This document shows positions 13,601 through 25,600 of a stretch of DNA of 64,000 nucleotides, piece by piece. This DNA comes from Symbiodinium natans (lineage: Eukaryota > Sar > Dinophyceae > Suessiales > Symbiodiniaceae). Location: contig CAJNDS010002468.1 in assembly GCA_905221605.1 (NCBI GenBank), positions 345,001 through 409,000 on the forward strand, written 5' to 3'. Both the position numbers and the translations under genes were made by a program. The notes under the pieces are model-generated. The model was not told the origin of the DNA, did no database searches, and saw only the letters and a list, made by a program, of their open reading frames with translations. Positions within the stretch are counted from its first letter, which is position 1, and each line of letters starts with the position of its first letter.

Positions 13601-16600
13601 AAACCCTAAACCCTAAACCCTAAGCCCTCCCAGTAACTCCCTAGGTCGCGAGATCCATGCTCAGCTGTGCGACGTCCGACTCTCGCAGAAGGATGGAAAA
13701 CTCTGGCAGCAGCTCCTTGTTCGGGGAAAACTGAAGCCCGGGAAGGGGTAGAGCTGCTTGGGGTTTAGGGGTTAGGGTTTAGGGTTTAGGGTTTAGAGTT
13801 TAGAGTTTAGGGTTTAGGGTACTAAGAGAGCCCTACAAGGGGTTTAGGGTTTAGAAACTTCGGGTGCGAAAAGAAGCCCGTGAGGGTGGGTACTAGATGA
13901 ACTCTCGGTTGTTTAGGGTTTAGGGTTTAGGGTTTAGGGTTTAGGGTTTAGGGTGTAGGGTGTAGGGTTTGCGGGTTAGGGTTAGGGTCAGGGTTAGGAT
14001 TAGGGTTAGGTATCGCCTACAAGCACTTCTAGGGTCTTCAGGTTTTTAGGGTTTAGGGCTAAACCCAAAGCCTAACCGCAACCCTAAACCCTAAACCCTC
14101 AACCCTAAACCCTCAACCCTCAACCCTCAACCCTCAACCCTAAACCTGCGTCTCCTGGCCATACATGCCTCCCCCAAGGTTGGGCCCAGGGGATACCGTC
14201 GAATACTTCAGCCATGCCTGGAATGCCTGGTCTCCGGCCGTGGTGGAGGGCATTGCACCGGATGGAAGCTTTGACCTTGATGTGCAGGCAGGGCGGTTTA
14301 GGGTTTAGGGTTTAGGGTTTAGGGTTTAGGGTTTAGGGTTTAGGGTTTAGGGTTTAAGGCTTAGGGTTTGGGGCTTAGGGCTTAGGGCTTAGGGTTTTAG
14401 GGTTTAGGGTTTTAGGGTTTAGGGTTTAGGGTTTAGGGCTTGTGCAGGCAGGCGTGCCGGTGAGCCAGCTGCGACTGCTTGACGCTTGGGTGCTTTGAGA
14501 AAGGGGCCAGGGGGGGGGGGGGGGGGGGGGGGGGGGAGTGAGAGCTGATTTTTGTTGCCAAAGTGCTTGCACCAAAGCCCTCTGTCATGCCTACACCCTA
14601 AACCCTAAACCCTAAGCCCTAAGCCCTAAAGCCTAAAGCCCTAAACCCTAAACCCTAAACCCTAAAGCCCTAAACCCACAACCCAACACCCAAAACCCAA
14701 AACCCTAAACCCTAAACCCTAAACCCGAAACCATGCCAAGCACCTTAGGAGATACGCTGGCAAACCCTAAACCCCAAACTCTCATGACCTTAAGTAGACG
14801 CAAAACCGCAAGCCTCAACCCAAACTCTGAACCTTAAACCCTACACCTCAAGCCTTGAAGCCTAACCCCAAAACCCCAGACCCAAACGCAAGGACAAGCA
14901 CCGCTTCAATGCACTTTTGGTGCAAGAATTGGGACCAGGCTGGACGACTTCTGCTGGCCCTTTCTCCGGGCCCGAGTTTAGGGTTTAGGGTTTAGGGCTT
15001 TAGGGTTTAGGGTTTAGGGTTTAGGGTTCAGGGTTCAAAAAACGCCGCAAAACCTAGAACCGCGAAATCCTATAATCAAGAGCGCGAGACCCCCCAAAAC
15101 CCTCAAAACCCCAACCCCCGAAGCCTCGTAGCCCTAATCCCAACACCTACACGGTAGAACCGCAAAATCCTAAAACCAAGAGCGCAACCCTAAAACCCCT
15201 CAAGCCCCAACCCCCAAAACCTGAGAAGCCCTAACCCTAAAACTCCAGAACCCTAAGCCCCCAAGACCCTATAGAACCCTAAACCCTAATCCCTACACTC
15301 TAAACCCTAAACCCTAAACCCTAAACCCTAAAGGCCAGAGACCTAAAACCCTAATTAGAGCCCTCAGCCCATAAAAAACCTAGAAGCCAAAACCCCAAAA
15401 CGCTGGAACCCTCATACATAGAACCCTAAACCCTAAACCCTAAACCCTAAACCCTAAACCCTAAACCCTAAACCCTAAACCCTACAACCCTGTCCAGGCG
15501 ACGAGGCGGAGTATTTCGACATCGCGCGCTGCGAGTGGCAGCGCGCGCGGGTGCTGCAGCATGCCAGGGCTGGCAGCATTTGCCTCTCTGCTGCTGGGCT
15601 ACGTCTAGGGGTTTTGGTATAGGGTTTAGGGTGTAGGGTTTAGGGTTTAGGGTTTTGGGGTTTTGGGGGTTTTGGGGGTTTTGGGGGTTTTGGGGGCTTA
15701 AGGTTTTTAGGGTTTAGGGTTTTTAGGGTTTAGGGTTTAGGGTTTAGGGTTTAGGGTTTAGGGTTTAGGTTTAGGGTTTAGGGTTTAGGGTTTTGGGGGT
15801 TTTGGGGGTTTTGGGGGTTTTGGGGGTTTTGGGGGTTTTGGGGGGTTTTGGGGGTTTAGGGTTTTTAGGGTTTAGGGTTTAGGTTTTAGGGTTTAGGGTT
15901 TAGGGTTTGGGGTTTAGGGTTTAGGGTTTAGGGTTTAGGTTTGGGGTTTAGGGTTTAGGGTTTAGGGCTTAGGGTTTAGGGTTTAGGGTTTAGGTTTGGG
16001 GTTTAGGGTTTAGGGTTTAGGGTTTAGGGTACCCCCCCCCCCCCCCTGCAATGTCCCCGCAACGCCTGGCCTCCTCACTTCTGGGAATGGGTTTTGGGGG
16101 TTTAGGGTTTAGGGTTTAGGGTTTAGGTTTAGGGTTTAGGGCCCCTGAATTGTCTGGCTTGGACCCCGGGGACTCTCCTTGGGACCTCGGCTGTTAGTCT
16201 TAAAAGTTTCCGGGGAAAACCCTGAAAACAATTGAGTTCAGGCCTGAAACGGTCGAGTGGGATGAAAATGTTAGACCACAATCGGGCCATGGCGCATTTC
16301 TGAAGCCTTCGAGCCTAGTCTGCAATCCTAACCTTCACAGCTTCTGCGCCATATTACAGCACGCCCTAAACTCTAGTTACTCAACCCGAAGCCCTAAACC
16401 CTACACCCTACACCCTAAACCCTAAATCCTAAACCCTAAACCCGAAACCCTAAACCTTAAACCCTGTCAGTAGTGCACAGGTAACTTTTGACCAAGCGCG
16501 CCCTGCTCTCTACCTGCACGAAGAGCCGTGGCGCGTGGGATCCACGGAGCCAGGTTGGGTGTTTAGTAGTTTAGGGTTTAGGGTTTAGGGTTTCGGGTTT

Positions 16601-19600
16601 CAATTCGGGTTTAGGGTTTAGGGTTTAGGGTTTGGGGTTTGGGGTTTGGGGTTTAGGGTATAGAGGTCTACGGCCTAGGGTTTAGGGTGCAAACCTGCCG
16701 CCCGAAGCCAAGCCAAGAAGCCAGGTGAACTGGTGCAGGTGCTCTTAGACGGTGATATCCGCCTGGTGAGGGGCGAGTTTCTGCAAGACCTGGCGAGGGA
16801 GGGAGCCTTGGATGTCTTTTATCAGTGATCGTTTTGGGGTTGTGGGTTTGGGCCCTTACCTCAGGATGATGGTTTTCCTCGGTATAGCTTTAAACTCTGG
16901 ATCTAAAACCCTAAACACTAAACCTTGACCGGGCACGACGTATGAAATTGCCCATCCAAAGCCTGAAGCTACTTAACGCCAGAATCGCTCGAACTCTGAA
17001 ACGTAGGGTTTAGGGCTAAGGGCTCTACAGCCCGTTTGTTTCAGGGATGTTGAGGAAAATGGGTCCAGATGAAGAAGGTATCTTAAGAGAAAATAATAAG
17101 CCTTAATGGTATTGATGGGCAAGGCCCATTTTTTCGTGTGCAAGGCAAAAAAAACTCCCACGAATTTGTGGGCCTTGCCCACTTTTTTGGGCCTGTGCCC
17201 ACGAGTTTTTGGGCCTTTGGTTCGTGGGCAAGGCCCAAAAACTCGTGGGCAAGGCCCAAAAACTCGTGGTCAAGGCCCAAAAACCCGGGCATAGGCCCAA
17301 AACTTCCCTCCCTCCAAAATCCCAAAACACCCAAGACCATCGGTTTGGGGCTTTTCGCTCTATGGTTTAGGATTTCCACCTTCTCATTTGTCCAGTGGTG
17401 GTCATTAGTTTCGTTGTTGGGCCATCCTAATAATAAGACTAAGAAAAAACTGTGTCATTTCTTAATGTTATGGGAACTCCGGGTGGGTGGATATTTTTCG
17501 ATGTTCTAAACGACGAGCCTAAACGAGAAACTGCTCGACCAGGAGCTCTTTAACCCCTGGCCCTAAACCCTAAACCCCTAAACCCTCAATCTCTAAAACG
17601 TAATTCCAGGAGCGGCGCTGCCACGGAGACAGGAGGCCGAAAATGCCTTCACGCTGTCTGGACGCCCGGCGCTCGTCTCGTTGCCCGAAGCTGCTTGGTG
17701 TTTTTGAGGGTTTAGGGTTTAGGGTTTAGGGTTTAGGGTTTAGGGTTTAGGGTTTAGGGTTTAGGGTTTAGCTGCGTTTTTGGGCGGGGTGAGGAGAGGG
17801 GTGGGGAGTAGGTTCGCTGTGATAAGCCACCTCTGCAACAATGACCCCTTGTTCCTAGGTTCAACCCCAAATCCCAAACTCTAAATCCCCCATCCCCAAA
17901 CTCTAAAGCCTGAACCTTCAACCACAAACCCCAAGCCCCAAACCCCCCCCAACCCAAAACCCTCCCCTCTAAACCCTAAAAACCCAAAACTCTAAACCCT
18001 AAACCCTGAACCCTCTGAAACCCGAAACCCTCTTACCGGGACGCAGGTTCAGCAAAAGGCCCTAAACCCTAAACCCTAAACCCTAAACCCTAAACCCTTT
18101 AAAGCCCGAAACCCAGGTTCAGCAGGAGGCGGCCTGTCCCATGGCAGAGAGGCAGATCGACATCGTCTGCGTCAGCCACTGCTGGGAATCATGCGAACCT
18201 TGGGGACGAAATGAAGCCTGGAAGGGGTCCATGCGGATATATACATATATATATATACATATATATGTATATGTATACGTATTTGCTTCTTTCTTTCTTT
18301 GTTTATTTATGTGTTCATTTATTGATTTGTTTATTTCTGTATATAAATAAATTTCAGTAAAAAAATACATAAATAAATAAATAACATATATATATATATA
18401 TGTATACAGATCTTTATCTTAAGGGTTGTAGTATTGTCGGGTATGCAGTCCCAAAGTGTTACTTTGGTCTTCATAAGGAGCATCCAGGTACTCTAAACCC
18501 TATAAACCCTCAGCCCTAAATCGTAAACCCTAAACCTTAAACCCTAAGGAGCATCCAGACCCCTGCCGCTTCCAGCTGGAGCGACTCGTGGCCGAACCTC
18601 GTGCTCTGCAGTCGTGGTACTTCATCGACTACGTGTCCTTGTTTCAGCTTCCCCGAAGCTTACTCAGCCTTTAGGGCCTTCAGGGCCTTTAGGGCCATAA
18701 ATTAGGGGTTTGGGTTTTAGGGGTTGAACTTTAGTTTTTTTGCGGCTTCCTTATTGAGTTAACAGGAACCATAAAGGTTTGTTTTTTCTTGTTTTTCTAT
18801 TCCTGAAGTTTAATGGAGAAGTAAGGAACTGAGTGTCAGCAGCAGTGCTTCGAGTGGGCGATGTGCCAAGTCCCCCTGCTTTTCTCCCACGGCGGCACGC
18901 GCACGTTGGTCATTGGCGAGCGCACGCCGGAGCAACTTTTCCAAGAGCGTCTGGACGATGTTGTAGGGATCGTCGATGAGTCCAGCGGGAAGTTGGAGCG
19001 CGTGAAAGTGGCTCAACTGACACGTGAGGGCGAGGGGGTCGGAATCTGGGTTCCCGATCTTGCACGCAAACCCGCTTCGCTGCCTGCCCGGTCGCTTCAT
19101 CGCTGCTGAGCGAGAGGCCGTAGCGCAGGGTGCTGGATTGGTCGGTTCTACACGAACCAAAAACCCAAAAGCCGACGCCCTAAGCCCGGAGCCACGCACC
19201 CTAAACCATAAACCGTGATGTTGTCTAGTCCCTTAGACTATACGTACGAAGCCACAAGACTCAGCAAACCCTAAAACTTAAACCCTAAACCCTAAACCGC
19301 CCCTGGACTTCCCCTAAAGAGGTGCAGGCTCGTTAAAGCCTAAACCCTAAACAACCCTGAATCTGGACGTTTAGGGTTCAGGGTTCAGGGTTTAGGGTTT
19401 AGGGGTTAGGGTTTAGGGTTTAGGGTTTAGGGTCTCGGGTTTAGGGCACTCTCACACCCTTCACCCGAAACTTTCCCTGTGAAATTCAGGCTCCCTGCAG
19501 TCTAAGAGAGCCTCGCTCGGAAATGCGTGCTGTGTTGACGCCTTAGGGGGCTAGGGTCTAGGGTTTAGGGTTTAGGGTGCAGGGTCCAGGGTTGAGGATG

Positions 19601-22600
19601 TAGGGTTTAAGGGTAGGGCTTAGCTCTCCATAGTACGTAGTGCCGGGGTTTCAGGAGTTGCGGAAGTACACCTGAAAGTCTTGGGTTGCGAGCTTCATGA
19701 CTCCAAGGGTTTGGGGTTTAGGGTTTGGGGTTTAGGGTTTGGGGTTTAGGGTTTAGGGTTTAGGATTTAGGGTTTAGGGTTTGGGGTTTAGGGTTTAGGG
19801 TTTAGGGTTTAGGGTTTAGGGCTTGGCCTATTCGCCGGGTTTTTCGGGCACGAGGGCTTGTGTTTCGGAGGTTAGAGATTTTTGGGTTTGGTTTTGGGCT
19901 TTAAACCCCTAAAGCCTAAGCCCCCAAACCCATTCCCCTCAACCCTCCTCTCGCACTTAAGGTTTGAGGGTCCAGGGCTCTACAGGCTTATACCGAATCC
20001 TGACTTGTTGCCCGGTGCCCAGCTGGGGTTTAGGGGGTTTAAGGGGTGTAGGGGACTTTAGGGGTTTAGGTTTAGGGATTTTGGGTTTAGGGCTTTGGTC
20101 GTAGTGACCTACGTCATGATGCCCAACAAGGCAGAAAATTGTGAATGCCAGTCGCTCCAATAGCAAACACACCGACTAACACTACACCTACACCCTAAAC
20201 CCTGAACCCTAAACCCTAAACCCTAAACCCTAAACCCAAAGCCCAAAACCCTAAACCCTGAACCCGAAACCCTAAACCATAGAACCCCAAAACCCCAAAC
20301 CCCTTCCCAGGTACGTGTGGCTGCTGTTTATCTGCGTGGTGAGCTCCATCGATGAGCCACGCGGACTTAGAATCAGCCCCCTCCGCACCCCCGTTCCGTC
20401 AAGGGGCTAAGACTCGTACTCCCAAGGTGGTAGCGCCTAAGGGTTCACCTAATATACTCCCAATGGGGTTCACCTAGTATAATCCCAAGAATTCTGGCCC
20501 TCATGTTACCTTTAGGATCTGTAAAACGGATCCCAATTTTACGATGCTAATACATCCTGAAGCTCCCCAACCCTAAAACCCCAGCATCCCCCTCAGCATA
20601 ACCAGAGCTTGTATTTGTTTGCATTGATGTATTTTCCTTTTTAATTTTGGTTAGACAAGGAGCTTTTGGTTAGACAAGGAGCTCATGTAGGTTTCATCGA
20701 GATCCCGGACTGGATCACACCATTGTACCAGGTAGACCCCGAAACAAAATCGGCAGGTTGGGGGGGGGGGTTGGGGGGGGGGCGGGAGAAGGGAGGGGGG
20801 GGGGGGGGTATTCTTTAGGGCTTAGGCTGGGCTCTGTAAAGCAAAGCTGAATCCCACCCCCTAAACCCTAAACCCCAACGCGCGTTCAGGATCGAGCTCT
20901 GGGAGGGGGCGTGCACCTTCCTCTACTTCCCCGTCTTCGCGCCCCGGCTTAGCCAACTCCTACTGAAGCCCCGAACGTTTAGGGTTTAGGGTTTAGGGTT
21001 TAGGGTTTAGGGTTTAGGGTTTAGGGTTTAGGGTTTAGGGTTTAGGGTTTAGGGTTTAGGGTTTAGGGTTTAGGATTTAGGGTTTAGGGTTTAGGGTTTA
21101 GGGTTTAGGGTCCATGTACCTAAATCGGGGATACTTGGGCCATTGAAGTACTTGATATATAGGTATGTTGGGGTCCAAGAATTTACTTTAAGGTACATCT
21201 ACTCTTTGGGAAACCTATAGGGGATTAGCTAACTCCGACTGTCAGGGGAGCGATTGCGCTCGCCGAGTTGTGGGGTTTTAGGGTTTGGGGAATGTGTAGG
21301 GTTTAAGGGATGGGGTGTAAATAGGACAAGCTCTTTTTTTTTGTGGGGGGCGGGGGGGGTGGGGGGGTGGGGGGAAGAGGAAGATTTCCCGGGAAAGTGC
21401 CTTTATCTTTTGGTGAGGGTGGAGTCCACAGTCAGGTATTGAGCGGAGTTTGGTATTTGAACTAACAGAGCTCATAGTAAGGATCGGGATGCTCCCCCTT
21501 ATGCTAACAGTCCCTAATAGGGATGATAAAGTACTATACTCCCTATCAAGGACTGTTAGTATAAGGGGGAACATCCCAAAGTAAGGAGGTCAAATCACTT
21601 CTGGAAGACCTCGTGTCGTCCTGAAAGGGTTGACAAAGCAATCTCCTGCGGCCTAGTCCAAGACCGACGCCTACAGTACCAGTGACCCCATGAAGGGTTT
21701 GAGATTTAGGGTTTGCGTCGCCCGGTCAACAAGGATTTAGCGATCGCAGCCCCGGACAATAGGATTAAAGGACCACTACAATAATCATAGTCGTTTCATT
21801 CTCTGAGAAGATGAGAGAAATAAAATGAGGAAGGCAATGAAAGAATGTAGATAGAAAATGCAAATACAATATAATTTGTGCAAAGGGAGAACAATAATAA
21901 TATAATATCGTATCCTTATAATATTACAGCATTTATACCTTTATTAAATTCAATCGCTCATGCACTTCGTTTATTTCGTACACAATATTATTATTCGCCC
22001 GTTTAGGGTTTAGGGTTTAGGGTTTAGGGTTTAGGGTTTAGGGTTTAGGGTTTAGGGTTTAGGGTTTAGGGATACCGAGGCTCCGCTGACAGCTGGGAGC
22101 CCTCTTTGAGAATTCACGGCTCTAGGCCCTCGAACCCCACACCCTTAGGAGACTTGCTGCTTTACATGGAAGCTCATACTACATCTACTAGTTGCTTAAG
22201 AACCCACCAAAAATGAAAGATAATGATCCCTGTCTTGCCTTTCTAAAGGAAGTGTGTTTGTAATACATGTTTTTTCGGGTGGGATCTTAAGCAAATAGTG
22301 GTCATTGATAGTTGTAGCTGTGGATGCGAGCTTAGGTGGGTTGGGGAGGGGGGTTCTTACTGCAGAGTTCTTAAGCGAGGGGGGTTCATGGATTCATGGG
22401 GGGTAGGTACCTGGGGAACCTTGGGGAAGCCTTGAGCGCCTTCGGGAGTAGTGGGGAGTATTAGGGAACCTTGGGTTACATACCCCCCTTGAATCCTCTT
22501 TACCCTAAACCCTAAACCCTGAACCCTCCCAAGACCATCACCCTACTTATAGAGCTCGCCGTCCCAAACCATACAACACAGACCTCGAGGCACAGCCCCT

Positions 22601-25600
22601 TCAGCCGTTTTAGCCACGGTTTAGGATTTAGAGTTTGGGGATTCTCGAACCGTCCCAGGTGATCGTCTGCTATCTCTCCGACATCGGGGCCTCCACCTGA
22701 GCTAGAAACCCTAAACTTGGGATGTTACACCTTTTTCTAACAGTCCTTGATAGGGGTTATAATAGGGGCCCCCCATTTTTAAACGGGCGCCGCCTCACCC
22801 CGCCCCACCCCCCCCCCCCCTGCAATAGAAACTCGAAACGTGTTTTCAATATTAGGTGTTCTTGTCCATATGCCACCTTTTGGGATAGGGTTTAGATTGG
22901 CTTGAAGCTTTTTGGGGCCCCAACCCCTCCCCCCCCCAAATTCGGAATAGGGCTTAAAAGGCGGGGTCGGTTTCGGCAGGATTTTCCGGAAAGTGTTTTT
23001 ATAGCTAGGTGTACGTTTAATACAAGGCAGATGTGATTAATCCCTACCCTAAACCCTCAACCCTAGACATACATGCATACCAAATCCTGAATCCTGATTC
23101 TTGAACCCTAAACCTAACCGTACTCAGAGTTGAAGAGCGGGATCCCTGAAACTTATTAGGGTTTAGGGTTTGGGGTTTTGGGTTTGGGGTTTAGAGTGAG
23201 GGGCTTAGAGTTCAGGGTTTAGGGTTGGCATGTGCCCCCTTAGACTGACAGGGTTTGTATGTATGCATGTATGTATGTATGTACGTATGTATGTATGTGT
23301 ACGCATGTTTATACTTACTTTTTGGGTTTACATACATGCGGGGAGCTTTCGAGGTTAGGATTCCTAGGTATCCCAACAGCGAGAATTGGTTAAGGACTGG
23401 TAGGTATGCGCTGCCCATGCATTTTCTTTCTTTGCTGTATCTACATCCATACCCATATCCATACCAGTATCCATCTCTATAAACGTAGAAAAATATGTGC
23501 GTATGTTCAAGCTCATAACGCTTCTTTGCAGGCAGTACCAAGACACATATATATATATATATATATGCAATCAGAGAGATTTACATCTGTGCGTTGCACA
23601 GACGTTGTATGCTCGCTCACTCCCCGTGGTTTGTGTGATACTTCCTCGTTCCTGCCGAGATCCTGACCTTTGCGAACATGAGGGCGAAGTGCTGCCCGCG
23701 CAGACGCAGTGAACAGGAGGACAGCAGTCAGGTTTAGGTTCAGGACTTCAGGACCTGAACCCTGAACCCTGAACACCCTAAACCCTGAACCCTTAACCCT
23801 TAAACCCTAGCCCCGAAAGCGTGTCGAGTGCCTGACAACCTCAAAAAGCCCTACCACCTTACAGCCTGGGTAGACACAAGCCCCTGAAGCCCTCAAGCCT
23901 GAGCCCAAAACCACATACCCCGAACCCTTCAATCCCAAGTATCCCTAAACCCTAAACCCTAAACCCTAAACCCTAAACCCTAAACCCTAAACCCTAAACC
24001 CTAAACCCTAAACCCTAAACCCTAAACCTTGGAACCTTAAGCCGCCCAAGAGCTGGGCCGTGCGATGCCGGACATCGCGGATCACGGGCCCTCACTAGGC
24101 TCTAAGGCTCAAGCAACTCAACCATCCGAAGCTTGGCGGGAGTACTGCGAGTGGGCTGTGGAGGAAGCTAGGGTTTAGGCTTTCTTGCGGTAGCAGGGCT
24201 CCCCAAAAGATTCCCATACCCCCCCCCCCCCCCCCCTTTTTTTCCAGGAAGCCTCCTTGAATCAAAGTAGGTGGTGTCCTAGTAGGATGAAAGGCAATTT
24301 TTCCTAAATCATCGGGTATTGGAGCCTCGAAGCCCGAAACCCGAAGCTCGAAGCCCTAAACCCTAAACCCTCAACCCTAAACCCTGAACCTTAAACCCTC
24401 AACCCTAAGCCCTAATTCCTAATCCCGCATCCCGAACTGCCAGGACCAAGGGCCCAAGACGTGGCTGGAGAAGTTTAAAGCCTCTCGGGCTGCAAATCGA
24501 CGGGCAGTTCTCCAATCATGGCCCTGTTGCTTTCATTTTGTTGGGGTAGGGCTTAGGGTTTAGGGTTTAGGGTTTAGGGTTTAGGGTTTAGGGTTTAGGG
24601 TTTAGGGTTCAGGGTTCAGGGTTCAGGGTTCAGGGTTCAGGGTTTAGGGTATGGTTTAGGGTTTAAGGTTTAAGGTTTGGAGTTTAGGGTTTAGGGTTTA
24701 AGGTTTAGGTTTGAGGGCTCAGGGTTTAGGGTTTTGGGTTTAGCGTTTAGAGGGGGGGGGTTCGATCTACGGTTTCGTTCATAAGGTTATCTCTTTGCTT
24801 CAGGGCTCTGCCCGTGGTGGGCTTGAGGGTTGAAGTTCAAGAGTTGAGAGTTTAGTATTCAGGGTTTGGGTCTGTTTGGCTTGGGGCCCTGGGCACCAGG
24901 TTCAGGAGTTAGGGTGGGGGGAGGGCTGGCAAACGGCCCTAAGCTCCCACCCTCACCCATGAACTTCCCAAGAAAACCCTTGGAAGCTCTTTTGACTCAG
25001 GAAGTCTGCCCTACTATCCCGTTCAGAAACCCCATGAGAATCCCCAGAACCCACCATACAGACCCTAAACCCCTAAACCCTAAACCCTAAACCCTAAACC
25101 CTAAACCCTAAACCCCTAACCCCTAGAGCCTGAACCTTGAACCCTAAGCCGCCTCAACCTTAAGCCCCAAGCCCTCAACCGAACTCTTGGGGAAAGCAGG
25201 GGGGTGAGGGTTGAGGGTACCATGCAACGTCTCTAGGGCGTGAAGCCAAGGTGGAAAATTTCCGGGAGGAGGAGCCGACGGCAGAGGGTTTAGGATTTAG
25301 AGTTTGTTACCGGTTTGGGGTTTAGGGTATAGGATCTGAACCCTAAACGCTAAACACCAATTTCCCAAAATCAGCTCCCCCTTTTGGGGCTTAGGGTTTC
25401 AGGCTTGGGGGTTTGTTTCATGGGTAAGACGGGATTCGACTGCCTTTCGGTTCCTGAGCCCTGGCTGCAAGGGTTTCCACAGCCACGACTAATTAATACC
25501 TCTCATGTGTACAAAGTATGGGTCACCCTGAACCCTAAACCCTAAGCCCTAAACCCTAACACCTAAACCCTGGGTACACTTTGACTAACATCTCCGGTGG

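Larger units (their letters stand above)
20939..22658. other. NCX intron with low-repeat, AT-rich patch
   Basis: A G-strand tract (20978-21110), a family B element (21485) and a family D element (22186) surround 21590-21990, an AT-rich unique segment with AATAATAT runs. No exon was recognised. Confidence 0.6.

Noticed and set aside
17083-17509. Cluster of short ORFs on both strands
   Set aside because: They arise from the GGGCAAGGCCCA palindromic repeat.
18810-19199. 129-residue minus-strand ORF
   Set aside because: Shadow of the plus-strand SHCWE exon, whose reading frame matches the family pattern.
20690-20741. Possible NCX exon reading [13 protein letters not shown]
   Set aside because: The exons at 20311 and 20890 join in phase and match the family without it; it may be an alternative exon.
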